Source of the DNA: Paenibacillus woosongensis
GTDB taxonomy: Bacteria > Bacillota > Bacilli > Paenibacillales > Paenibacillaceae
NCBI RefSeq assembly: GCF_009725165.1
Contig: NZ_WNZW01000002.1
Span: 124,001-188,000 of the forward strand
Direction of reading: 5' to 3'
Length of the DNA stretch: 64,000 bases
Shown: one piece after another, positions 25,095-32,636 of the stretch
Layout of the letters: the number at the start of each line of letters is the position of its first letter
How positions within the stretch are numbered: the first letter of the stretch is position 1
Notes under the pieces: model-generated
The model's input: the letters and a program-made list of their open reading frames with translations, nothing else
The model's database searches: none
What the model was told of the DNA's origin: nothing
Made by a program: the position numbers and the translations under genes

Positions 25095-25379
25095 ATGAAA
25101 TTGATGATATCCCGTTTTATTGCCATCATTATTCTTGTTATCCCCGGTATCGCCGCGATGATCGGCTTCCTAAAAATGAAGGACGCCTTATTCCTATACA
25201 TGTCCAGACACGGCGACGACTCGCTGACCCAAGTGCATTTTGACTGGTTCGATTTCGGACTTGGCGTCGTTTTGTTTGCAGCCGGAATCGGATTTCTGGG
25301 CGGCTGGATTTATTTTCGTGACCGCAAGCGCAATTATCTCGGACCGCGTTTCAAGAAAAAAACAGAAAATCCTTCATAA
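25095..25379 (+). CDS. DUF2627 family membrane protein (YqzF-like)
   Basis: A 94-residue protein with two membrane segments (about residues 5-24 and 56-76) and a charged C-terminus (RDRKRNYLGPRFKKK). The pattern, with IILVIPGIAAMIGFLKM and GIGFLGGWIYFRDRKRN, matches the uncharacterised DUF2627 family known as YqzF in Bacillus. A TTG at 25083 lies too close to the AAAGGA ribosome binding site, so ATG 25095 is preferred. Its own promoter and a shared terminator make it monocistronic. Function unknown. Confidence 0.82.
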   Translation: MKLMISRFIAIIILVIPGIAAMIGFLKMKDALFLYMSRHGDDSLTQVHFDWFDFGLGVVLFAAGIGFLGGWIYFRDRKRNYLGPRFKKKTENPS

Positions 25380-25401
25380 AAAGGATATTCTACTAACGAA
25401 A

Positions 25402-25444
25402 CAAACCCTCTTGAGCGAGCATTACGCCTGTCAAGAGGGTTTGT
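25402..25444. terminator. Bidirectional terminator
   Basis: AACAAACCCTCTTGA ... TCAAGAGGGTTTGT, a 14-pair stem with flanking T/A tracts on both sides, between the convergent DUF2627 gene and the 69-codon gene. Confidence 0.9.
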
Positions 25445-25452
25445 CATATTTG

Positions 25453-25662
25453 TTATTCATACAGGGCATCCTTCAGCTTGCTGGACATTCGCTGACCGCC
25501 TGAGGATTTCCTTAACAGTACCCGCCGCAATCTTGTATTTTCTGCCGATAATTGCCCGGCCGTTTCCAGCAGCTCAGCGATCAGCGATCTTTGCTGCTCC
25601 GACAAGGACGGGTCATTCAGCAGCGTCTTATATTTTGCTTCGTCTAGCGATATTTTGTTCAT
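25453..25662 (-). CDS. Small hypothetical coiled-coil protein
   Basis: A 69-residue hydrophilic protein with a helical, heptad-like centre (QQRSLIAELLETAGQLSAEN then TRLRRVLL) and a basic C-terminus. GGAGGAC before the ATG at 25662 is a good ribosome binding site, and a bidirectional terminator follows, so it is probably expressed. I do not recognise it. The size and charge pattern are compatible with a small regulatory or DNA-associated protein, but nothing specific can be claimed. Confidence 0.6.
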   Translation of the reverse strand: MNKISLDEAKYKTLLNDPSLSEQQRSLIAELLETAGQLSAENTRLRRVLLRKSSGGQRMSSKLKDALYE

Positions 25663-25749
25663 TTTTCTTAGTCCTCCGACTATATTGTATCACAAACTCC
25701 TTACAGCCCGTGTTTATTCGAACGCTATACTTTTACCAACAACTGCTTC

Positions 25750-25778
25750 TTGATCTGGTTTTACTCAAATCATACAAT
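25750..25778 (+). promoter_or_regulatory. Candidate promoter in the gene-free region before spo0A
   Basis: TTGATC at 25750-25755, exactly 17 bases, TACAAT at 25773-25778 on the plus strand. No ORF follows; an intrinsic terminator does, at 25822-25853. Confidence 0.4.
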
Positions 25779-25784
25779 TAGAAT

Positions 25785-25853
25785 GAAGACGCTGTTCTTC
25801 ATAACCTTTTTTACTTCTCTTCTCCAGGTACCCTAGTGTATCTGGAGTTTTTT
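25785..25853 (+). ncRNA. Candidate small RNA of about 70 nt
   Basis: Between a promoter-like pair (25750-25778) and a clear intrinsic terminator (CTCCAG at 25822-25827, CTGGAG at 25842-25847, then TTTTTT) lies a stretch with no ORF. The predicted RNA would start near 25785 with a small GAAG...CTTC hairpin, then a pyrimidine-rich single-stranded centre, then the terminator stem, a layout common for base-pairing sRNAs. It is inference; no known RNA family is recognised. Confidence 0.35.
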
Positions 25854-25952
25854 GATTTGCCTCACCTATGGATAATTGACATCTCCAATATCATTACCCC
25901 CACTTCTGTTACTAAATATGTCTAAACTGTAATTTCAAAAAATTTCATGAAG

Positions 25953-25980
25953 AAAGGGGCGCAGCATGAGCGCCCCTTTA
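25953..25980. terminator. Hairpin terminator in the spo0A downstream region
   Basis: AAAGGGGCGC-AGCATGA-GCGCCCCTTT, a perfect ten-pair stem with A/T-rich flanks on both sides. It could end the spo0A transcript (minus strand, with TTTCTTCATG after it) or plus-strand transcription. Together with 25854-25952 and 26068-26112 it belongs to a 450-base region without a coding gene. Confidence 0.7.
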
Positions 25981-26023
25981 TTACCTGATTTCGTTTGTAT
26001 TGTTCTAAACGTTAATGGTATCT

Positions 26024-26067
26024 CGATAGTTTATCGGAGCCTCCGAGCAATGTCCGATAAACTATCG
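26024..26067. repeat. Perfect 15-bp inverted repeat downstream of spo0A
   Basis: CGATAGTTTATCGGA at 26024-26038 and its exact reverse complement TCCGATAAACTATCG at 26053-26067, with a 14-base loop. CTCCGA (26041-26046) and TCGGAG (26034-26039 and 26065-26070) allow alternative pairings with the arms. The plus-strand RNA continues GAGGAATTTTTAG, so it may terminate plus-strand transcription; the minus-strand RNA has no U tract after it. It lies 46 bases past the spo0A stop. Confidence 0.75.
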
Positions 26068-26112
26068 GAGGAATTTTTAGTCAACGTCAGTATCCCGCGT
26101 TACCGATTGCTT

Positions 26113-26919
26113 TCAGCTTACCTTGTGTTCGATCCGCAGCTTATCGGCCACCATCGCGATGAATTCGCTATTCGTCGGTTTCGATTTGCTGATGTTAATC
26201 GTGTAGCCAAATAGATGACTTATGCTGTCAATATTGCCGCGCGTCCAAGCTACTTCAATCGCATGGCGAATTGCCCGCTCAACGCGTGATGGCGTCGTCT
26301 TGAACTTCTCGGCGATGGCTGGGTACAGCGTTTTGGTAATCGCGCCTAGAATCTCAATATTGTTGTATACCATGGTGATGGCTTCCCGTAAATATTGGTA
26401 TCCCTTGATATGAGCAGGAACACCGATTTCATGGATGATGGAAGTAATGTTTGCATCTAGATTTTTGCCTTTTCCAAGCGGTACTACGTTGGACTTCATG
26501 AAGGATGAGGATGGAGAACTGCTTGAGGATAAGGTTTGTACTCCAACAAGCTGCCGAATTCGATTGGCCAATACTTCCATATCGAACGGCTTCAAGATGT
26601 AATAAGACGCTCCCAGCTGAACCGCACGCTGTGTGATATTCTCTTGTCCGAAGGCAGTCAGCATAATGATCTTTGGCTGTGGAGATACATTTATATCGCG
26701 TAAACGTTCCAGCACACCCAATCCATCCAAGTGCGGCATAATGATATCCAGGATCAGCACGTCCGGAACTTTAGAAGCATGTTCAATCATCTCCAAAACT
26801 TCCTCGCCATTGTATGCAATACCTGAAACAACCATGTCATCCTGTTCAGAAATGTACTCTGCAAGCAAATTCGTGAATTCCCGATTATCATCCGCCAACA
26901 ACACTTCAATTTTTTGCAC
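26113..26919 (-). CDS. spo0A: Sporulation master regulator Spo0A
   Basis: A 268-residue response regulator at the end of the phosphorelay. The receiver domain (1-125) shows D10 and D11, the phospho-acceptor D58 in VLILDIIMP, the Thr/Ala switch in IMLTAFGQE and Lys in YYILKPFD. A 20-residue Ser-rich hinge ([10 protein letters not shown]) leads to the Spo0A DNA-binding domain ([20 protein letters not shown] to the end, with [17 protein letters not shown]). The start is GTG 26919, 12 bases after AAGGAGG; the frame is open upstream but without support. A sigma-H promoter and 0A boxes precede it. spoIVB lies upstream, as in all Bacillales. Confidence 0.98.
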   Translation of the reverse strand: MQKIEVLLADDNREFTNLLAEYISEQDDMVVSGIAYNGEEVLEMIEHASKVPDVLILDIIMPHLDGLGVLERLRDINVSPQPKIIMLTAFGQENITQRAVQLGASYYILKPFDMEVLANRIRQLVGVQTLSSSSSPSSSFMKSNVVPLGKGKNLDANITSIIHEIGVPAHIKGYQYLREAITMVYNNIEILGAITKTLYPAIAEKFKTTPSRVERAIRHAIEVAWTRGNIDSISHLFGYTINISKSKPTNSEFIAMVADKLRIEHKVS

Positions 26920-26974
26920 TGACGACTTCCTCCTTGTGTATATGAGTTTCCTTAATCCTTCTTCCAGGATAAGG

Positions 26975-26999
26975 ATTCGACACTCAAAAGTAAATTCCT
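26975..26999 (-). promoter_or_regulatory. Sigma-H promoter of spo0A
   Basis: Minus strand AGGAATT at 26993-26999, a 12-base spacer, then TCGAAT ending at 26975: a good sigma-H match (RnAGGAwwW, N11-12, RnnGAATww), about 55 bases before the GTG start. A 0A box (TGTCGAA, 26976-26982) overlaps the -10, so Spo0A~P binding here would act directly on this promoter. Confidence 0.75.
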
Positions 27000-27093
27000 T
27001 CTGTCGAAAATTATTTTTATTTATTTTTTTAATAATTTGATATATAATCGTTTGATGCTTACAAATAATGATCTCATTCGTTACCATTCGACA
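26976..27093. promoter_or_regulatory. Three Spo0A-binding boxes upstream of spo0A
   Basis: The 0A-box core TGTCGAA occurs at 26976-26982 (minus strand), 27002-27008 (plus strand) and 27087-27093 (minus strand, within TTGTCGAAT). Three exact seven-base cores in 118 bases is far above chance and fits the known autoregulation of spo0A. The sequence between them is very AT-rich and contains TATATAT-like runs that may hold a vegetative promoter. Confidence 0.7.
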
Positions 27094-27317
27094 AGTATTT
27101 ACGGCGGAAATGTCGGATTTAAGCGCCTGAAATAGCAGCTAACTTTATCAGTCGCATATTTCCCCATCTTCATTAGCATATAATTTTATGCTTCATGTGG
27201 CAAGTCTCTGCATTAAGAACCCCAAATTACTCATCCCTGCATTTATCCAAGAATTATCGCTTTCGCCTATTGAGATTAACATTTTTAATTTTTGGACGCT
27301 GTATTCACTTCTTAAGT

Positions 27318-27359
27318 AAAAAACCAATCTTAAGGCGCTAGCTCGCCTTAAGATTGGTT
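27318..27359 (-). terminator. Terminator overlapping the 3' end of spoIVB
   Basis: Minus strand AACCAATCTTAAGGCG-AGCTAG-CGCCTTAAGATTGGTT, a 16-pair perfect stem, followed by TTTT. The spoIVB stop codon TAG (27338-27340) lies in the loop, so the last five codons form the 5' arm. Confidence 0.92.
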
Positions 27360-28666
27360 GAAGTCGTCTTATCCTTCAATATACCCGCATCCTGCAGCAT
27401 CCATTCGATGAAGCAGCCGTAGCCCGAACGCGGGTCATTAACAAACACATGAGTTACCGCCCCGATTAATTTACCGTTCTGTATGATTGGGCTGCCGCTC
27501 ATTCCCTGCACAATGCCTCCGGTCTTCTCCACCAGCTTTGGATCAGTGATGCGAATGACTAGACCCTTAGTCTGTGGTGTGCTCTGACGCGACACATGGG
27601 CGATTTCTACCTTAAACCGCTCCACCTGCTGGCCTTCCACGACTGTCAATATTTCCGCCGGCCCCTCCTTTACATCTTCGGAGAATGCTACCGGTATCGG
27701 CTTCTTATACACGCTGTGATCCGGATTTTCCGACATCTTGCCGAATATGCCGAAATGCGTATTTCGCTCGATCGTTCCCAGCGTTTTTCCTTCTTTGACG
27801 AAATGTGCCCGCTTCTCGCCGGGTTCGCCGCTTTCACTCTTGGAAATAGACGTCACGCTGGACTGGAGAATTTGTCCGCTTCCTACAACAATTGGCGTTT
27901 GTGTATTCATATCGGTAATAACATGTCCGAGCGCCCCATAAACGCCTTCGTTTGGAGCATAAAAGGTTAACGTTCCCACGCCAGCAGCCGAATCACGGAT
28001 GTACAGCCCCAATCTCCAAGCCTTGTCCTGCTTATCGAAGGCAGGAGTTAATGTGGTCGTAAACTCTTTATTGTTTCGTTTGTACACGACTTTTAGAGGC
28101 TTCTTATTGTTGCCTGCTTGCTCGACTAAAGAAGCGACCTCGTGCACGTCTTTCAGGCGTGTACCGTTCAGATGGGTAATCAAATCTCCCGGTTGAATGC
28201 CTGATGCCTCTCCGGGTGAAATTTTAGCCTTGTCTGTATTTACCAAATGGTGGCCTACTACCAGAATGCCGTCGGATTTCACTTTAACGCCGATCGTTTG
28301 CCCCCCTGGAATAACCTTTAAATCAGGGATGACATTCACTTTCACTGGCTTTAGAGGAATTTGTCCAAAAAGCTTCATGCGGAGCTTGGCTTCGCCGCTG
28401 TTCAGCGAGGATAGCTTTAGCGGCGAGCCGAGGGATACCCTCATGGAGGAGTTAGGTTGGTCGTTCAACATCACAACATCGGGTCGATCAACGCTAACCT
28501 CTGCCAGTACGGGTATGGCCAGATCGATTTGTGCGCCCTGGCCTTGAAACATGCGCAGTTCATCCGGCAGCATCGGCGAATGACCTTCGACGGCTGACGT
28601 GCCAAGGAAACAAAAGAAGAAGGCAAGTAAAAGACCGAGAAATCTACTCCTGAGGTTCGGGTTCAA
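27338..28666 (-). CDS. spoIVB: SpoIVB serine peptidase (sigma-K checkpoint signal)
   Basis: Secreted from the forespore into the intermembrane space, SpoIVB cleaves SpoIVFA and so lets sigma-K be processed in the mother cell. The 442-residue protein has an N-terminal signal/anchor (10-24), a PDZ domain (about 120-205, GIQPGDLITHLNG) and the S55-family peptidase domain with catalytic H248 (YGALGHVITD) and S390 (GMSGSPIIQ). TTG start 28666 after GGGAGCG. It lies between recN and spo0A, the invariant arrangement. The start choice is moderately certain. Confidence 0.96.
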   Translation of the reverse strand: MNPNLRSRFLGLLLAFFFCFLGTSAVEGHSPMLPDELRMFQGQGAQIDLAIPVLAEVSVDRPDVVMLNDQPNSSMRVSLGSPLKLSSLNSGEAKLRMKLFGQIPLKPVKVNVIPDLKVIPGGQTIGVKVKSDGILVVGHHLVNTDKAKISPGEASGIQPGDLITHLNGTRLKDVHEVASLVEQAGNNKKPLKVVYKRNNKEFTTTLTPAFDKQDKAWRLGLYIRDSAAGVGTLTFYAPNEGVYGALGHVITDMNTQTPIVVGSGQILQSSVTSISKSESGEPGEKRAHFVKEGKTLGTIERNTHFGIFGKMSENPDHSVYKKPIPVAFSEDVKEGPAEILTVVEGQQVERFKVEIAHVSRQSTPQTKGLVIRITDPKLVEKTGGIVQGMSGSPIIQNGKLIGAVTHVFVNDPRSGYGCFIEWMLQDAGILKDKTTSTNLKAS

Positions 28667-28780
28667 TGGCTGTCACGCTCCCTTAGCTTCTTTCGCTTGA
28701 CGAAAAGGTGGTCGCCAATTGCGTACCTATAAGATACCCCGGGTGTGGTCTTTTATTACTGTCAATCATTGTTCCGCTCG

Positions 28781-30505
28781 TCAAATCACACCCTTCTGTG
28801 CCCGAGCCAGTTTAAGCATTTCCTTGGCATGGTGGCGTGTACTGTCCGTAATCTCCACGCCTCCAAGCATTCGAGCCAGCTCATTGACCCGTCCGTTCTC
28901 ATCCAAATGCTCCACTTTTGTCATTGTTCGTCCGTCCGCCACAATCTTCTCGATCAGATATTGCTGATCCGCCATACAAGCAACCTGCGGCAAATGGGTA
29001 ATTGAGAATACCTGGCATGTCGCGGATAACCGGTACAGCTTCTCAGCGATGGACTGTGCAGCCCGGCCGCTTACCCCCGTATCCACCTCATCAAAGATTA
29101 ATACGGGAACCTCGTCATGGCGGGCAAAAATACTTTTCAGCGCCAGCATGATCCGCGACAATTCCCCGCCAGAGGCAATTTTGCTCAAAGAACGAAGCGG
29201 CTCTCCAGGATTCGGAGAAATTAGGAATTCGGCGCTGTCCATGCCGTGTTTGCTGAGTTTCACCAAATGGCCTTCCCATTCAACCCCGCTTGGGTCCAAT
29301 GTCCGCTCCAGCTTGACTTCAATGGAAGTGCGCGCCATCTGCAGATCCTTCAGCTCGTTTTCAATTTGCTGCGCCAGCAGATCCGCCTTTTCCCGGCGTA
29401 CAGCGCTAAGCTTATCCGCTTCCTTCAACGCCGCAAGGAGCAGCTTCTCCCGTTCAGCAGACAGCTTCTCCAGCCGCTCGTCCTTATTCTCCAGCATATC
29501 TGTATCGCGGGATATCTGCTCATAATATTGAAGAATTCCTTTGATATCGTCGCCGTATTTACGGCGCAGAGTGGAAATCAAGTCGAGACGCTCCTCAACC
29601 TCCTCCAGCCGTTCAGGATTAAACTCGATCTTGTCCCGGTAATCACGCAGGGCAAAGGATACATCCTCCAGCAAGTAATACGCTGACTGCAGCTGCTCCA
29701 GTAAAGGCGCAATCCCTTTCTGGTCATACCCTGCAACATCCTCTAACCGGGATACTGCCTTTGCTATCGCTTCCAGCCCCTGCGGGCCGTATAGCAGATC
29801 GTAAGCCCCTGACACCGAGTCCATCATTTTCTCGCTATGGGATAGCTTTACCTTTTCCTCGGCAAGTAATTCATCCTCTCCTGCCTGAAGTCCCGCCGCT
29901 GCAATCTCCTCCAGCTGGAAGCGGTATAAATCAAGCATTTGCAGTGCCTGCTGGCTCGTGCTCTGTAATTCTCTCCATTCTTTGTCCACCCGCTGAAACG
30001 CCGAGTAAGCTTCCCGATACTTTGCTTTTACGGCGGCAATATCCTCAGAACCAAACGCATCCAGCAGCATCAAATGCCGCTCAGGACGAAGCAGTGTCTG
30101 GTGTTCATGCTGGCCGTGCAAATTGATCAAGCTCTCGCCTACTTGTCGGAGCATTGACAAGTTAACCAATTGGCCGTTGATCCGGGCGTAACTCTTGCCT
30201 TGGGCGCTAATCTCGCGACGGACAATCAGCGCCTCACCTGAATCCGCGCTAATTCCCAGCTCGCCAAGTATAGCCCAAACCGGATGATGCTCCTTCAGCT
30301 CGAAAGCAGCCTCCATCTCCGCTTTGTCGCTACCGTAACGGATTAATTCCGCCGAGCCCCTTCCGCCGGATATCAGTCCCAGCGCATCAATGATAATCGA
30401 TTTCCCTGCCCCGGTCTCACCGGTCAATACATGAAAACCCCGGTCAAACGTGACATCAACCGCCTCGACAACGGCTAAATTCCGAATGGATAAATGAACG
30501 AGCAC
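28781..30505 (-). CDS. recN: DNA repair protein RecN
   Basis: An SMC-like ATPase that acts early at double-strand breaks. The 574-residue protein has Walker A GETGAGKSII near the N-terminus, the Q-loop region NLHGQHEHQTLL, long coiled-coil arms (about 160-350, rich in Glu/Lys/Leu), the ABC signature ASGGELSRIMLALK and Walker B VLIFDEVDTGVSG. The start is GTG 30505 after AAAGGAG; an upstream open extension has no ribosome binding site. It follows argR by 62 bases, most likely in the same transcript. Confidence 0.96.
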   Translation of the reverse strand: MLVHLSIRNLAVVEAVDVTFDRGFHVLTGETGAGKSIIIDALGLISGGRGSAELIRYGSDKAEMEAAFELKEHHPVWAILGELGISADSGEALIVRREISAQGKSYARINGQLVNLSMLRQVGESLINLHGQHEHQTLLRPERHLMLLDAFGSEDIAAVKAKYREAYSAFQRVDKEWRELQSTSQQALQMLDLYRFQLEEIAAAGLQAGEDELLAEEKVKLSHSEKMMDSVSGAYDLLYGPQGLEAIAKAVSRLEDVAGYDQKGIAPLLEQLQSAYYLLEDVSFALRDYRDKIEFNPERLEEVEERLDLISTLRRKYGDDIKGILQYYEQISRDTDMLENKDERLEKLSAEREKLLLAALKEADKLSAVRREKADLLAQQIENELKDLQMARTSIEVKLERTLDPSGVEWEGHLVKLSKHGMDSAEFLISPNPGEPLRSLSKIASGGELSRIMLALKSIFARHDEVPVLIFDEVDTGVSGRAAQSIAEKLYRLSATCQVFSITHLPQVACMADQQYLIEKIVADGRTMTKVEHLDENGRVNELARMLGGVEITDSTRHHAKEMLKLARAQKGVI

Positions 30506-30567
30506 GTAAAGGCACTCCTTTCGCCAAATGTAAACAATGCAGCAAATATCCCACAACTGAAAGTGGA

Positions 30568-31017
30568 TTATGAAATAAACGCCATAATTTGATCGATGAC
30601 GTAATGGCTATAATCTTCGTTACGGCAGATTAACAGAATCGTATCATCGCCGCAAATCGTTCCAAGCAAATCGGGCCATTCCATGTTGTCGAGCAGAACC
30701 GCTACCGAATTGGCTGTTCCCGGCAAGCATTTCATAACGACCAAATTTCCCGTATGGTCAATATGCACAAAGCTGTCTACGAGCGCCCGCTGCAGCTTCT
30801 GCACAGGATTGTAGCGCTGTGCAGTAGGCATCGAGTATTTGTATTTGCCATCGTCGGTAGGTACCTTGATCAGCATCAGTTCTTTGATATCCCGAGACAC
30901 AGTAGCCTGCGTGACTTGAAATCCTGCTTGGCGCAGTGCATCTACCAGCTCATCTTGTGTTTCGATTTCGTGGGCGCTAATAATTTCCCTGATCTTAATA
31001 TGCCGTTGACCCTTCAT
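30568..31017 (-). CDS. argR: Arginine repressor ArgR/AhrC
   Basis: A 149-residue regulator of arginine synthesis and catabolism that binds DNA as an arginine-loaded hexamer. The N-terminal winged helix ([32 protein letters not shown]) is followed by a linker and the arginine-binding core with [24 protein letters not shown] precedes ATG 31017, and this ATG overlaps the stop of the upstream unknown gene (ATGA). Lies between tlyA and recN as in B. subtilis. Confidence 0.96.
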   Translation of the reverse strand: MKGQRHIKIREIISAHEIETQDELVDALRQAGFQVTQATVSRDIKELMLIKVPTDDGKYKYSMPTAQRYNPVQKLQRALVDSFVHIDHTGNLVVMKCLPGTANSVAVLLDNMEWPDLLGTICGDDTILLICRNEDYSHYVIDQIMAFIS

Positions 31018-31520
31018 CTTGTCCTCCATATATCTTTGATATGCGACGCTTCTTCGGCGTCGTCCGAATCTGTGCTTAAGGTGATTTCTTTGATTTGTCC
31101 CTGTTCGGTATCGATATAGAGCACGCCTGCACAGTCAGGATACAGAAGCAGGTAAGGAAGTATTTCGCGGCGAAGTCCAGCGCCTGTCCATTCAATCAGC
31201 TGGCGTTCTCTCGATCTCCTTACCAAGTAGTATTCTCCATGCTTCTTCACAACATAATCGATATATAACCGGCTGTGCAGCACCTGGGCTTCCACCCGGA
31301 ATGCGAGCGGAACCTTCAGCTTGTCACTAACGATCTTATAGCCTGCCGACTCCAGCAAATCAACGGCCGGATGCTCCTGAATGTCCTCGTTAAACTCAAA
31401 GCCGACACCAGAGCCCAGCGTAAAAGGTTTGCGCAGCCACATCCTGAATCCACGATACAGCAGCAATAAGGCAATACCCGCTATGACTACCATGAGAAAA
31501 CCATCGGTATAATCGCTCAT
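31014..31520 (-). CDS. Membrane-anchored protein of unknown function upstream of argR
   Basis: A 168-residue protein with one N-terminal membrane segment (residues 8-22, [15 protein letters not shown]) and a soluble alpha/beta domain. The stretch [19 protein letters not shown] then [20 protein letters not shown] and [12 protein letters not shown] resembles the core of PD-(D/E)xK nuclease-like folds, but the usual E-x-K is replaced by V-R-R, so if related it is probably inactive. This is pattern inference only. GAGGTGA precedes ATG 31520; the stop overlaps argR by four bases, so the pair is coupled. Confidence 0.7.
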   Translation of the reverse strand: MSDYTDGFLMVVIAGIALLLLYRGFRMWLRKPFTLGSGVGFEFNEDIQEHPAVDLLESAGYKIVSDKLKVPLAFRVEAQVLHSRLYIDYVVKKHGEYYLVRRSRERQLIEWTGAGLRREILPYLLLYPDCAGVLYIDTEQGQIKEITLSTDSDDAEEASHIKDIWRTR

Positions 31521-31731
31521 CGAAATCACCTCAGATGATTAATTCGACGCGATTGAATAACCTCCTGTTTTCATGTGGATATTGTTAAGCATTAGTACAT
31601 AATTATTCGTATATTGTCATTATAAGCGAACACCCGTTCTGTATGCAACTTTTTAATGAATATATGCATAAAAAGTGACTATCGGGAGCTGTAACTTCAC
31701 CCTGGCACAGATATTATCCATTTGATAGCTC

Positions 31732-31762
31732 AAAAAAAGCCCATCAATAAGATGGACTTTTG
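31732..31762 (-). terminator. Terminator after tlyA
   Basis: Minus strand AAGTCCATCTTATTGATGGGCTT then TTTTT. The tlyA stop codon lies inside the stem region, so terminator and gene end overlap. Confidence 0.75.
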
Positions 31763-32613
31763 GTCGTAAACGTATCCTTTGCTTCCTGCACGACATGTTG
31801 TGAGGTGTCGCGAATATGCTGCAATACATCGGAAGATTCTGCTTCCGCAAGCAGATCCCTCTCCTCAGGGGGCATCAGCCTTAAATGGGCCAAAAATTCA
31901 ATATTGCCTTCCCCGCCCGTTATCGGGGAGAAAGTCAGTCCCTGCAAGACATATCCCAGCTCGGTCGCAAAGCTGAGCACCGTCTCCAGCACCTCCTGGT
32001 GGACCTTTGCATCGCGTACGACGCCAGACTTGCCGACCTTCTCCCGTCCGGCTTCGAATTGCGGCTTGATCAAAGCAACGATATCCGCAGGCCGCTCAAG
32101 CAGCGCGACAAGCGGGGGAAGAATAATCCGCAATGAAATAAAAGAGACGTCAATGCTTGCGAAATCAGGACTTGGTCCGTCCAAATCCTCTGGCGTCATA
32201 TATCTGAAATTGGTCCGCTCCTTGACGTTGACGCGTTCATCGTTCCGCAGCGACCAATCCAGCTGGTTATAGCCAACATCAATCGCATATACGTAACTGG
32301 CGCCGTGTTGAAGGGCGCAATCCGTAAATCCGCCGGTCGACGAGCCGATATCGAGCATAACCCGCCCGTTCATATCGATTTGAAACAGTTTCAAGGCCTT
32401 CTCCAGCTTCAATCCCCCGCGGCTTACATACGGATGGATTGCTCCCTTGACCGTCAGCTTCGTATCTCTCGGTATTTTGGTGCCAGCCTTCTCGATCCGT
32501 TCCTGATTCCCGAATACGAGCCCTGCCATGATCGCCGTTTTGGCTTTTTCTCTGCTGTCGAAATATCCCTGCTCGACCAACAAGACATCTATGCGTTCTT
32601 TGGACACAGACAT
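31744..32613 (-). CDS. tlyA: TlyA family rRNA methyltransferase (YqxC-like)
   Basis: A 289-residue protein: an S4 RNA-binding domain at residues about 5-60 (RIDVLLVEQGYFDSREKAK) and a FtsJ-type SAM-dependent methyltransferase domain with MLDIGSSTGGFTDCAL and the K-D-K-type residues around VSRGGLKLEKAL, DFASIDVSFIS and IKPQFEAG. Homologues 2'-O-methylate 16S and 23S rRNA; some are described as hemolysins. CAGGAGA precedes the ATG, which lies 23 bases after dxs. Function by family; the methylated site is unknown. Confidence 0.92.
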   Translation of the reverse strand: MSVSKERIDVLLVEQGYFDSREKAKTAIMAGLVFGNQERIEKAGTKIPRDTKLTVKGAIHPYVSRGGLKLEKALKLFQIDMNGRVMLDIGSSTGGFTDCALQHGASYVYAIDVGYNQLDWSLRNDERVNVKERTNFRYMTPEDLDGPSPDFASIDVSFISLRIILPPLVALLERPADIVALIKPQFEAGREKVGKSGVVRDAKVHQEVLETVLSFATELGYVLQGLTFSPITGGEGNIEFLAHLRLMPPEERDLLAEAESSDVLQHIRDTSQHVVQEAKDTFTTKSPSY

Positions 32614-32636
32614 AACATTCTCCTGACTCTGTCTTG

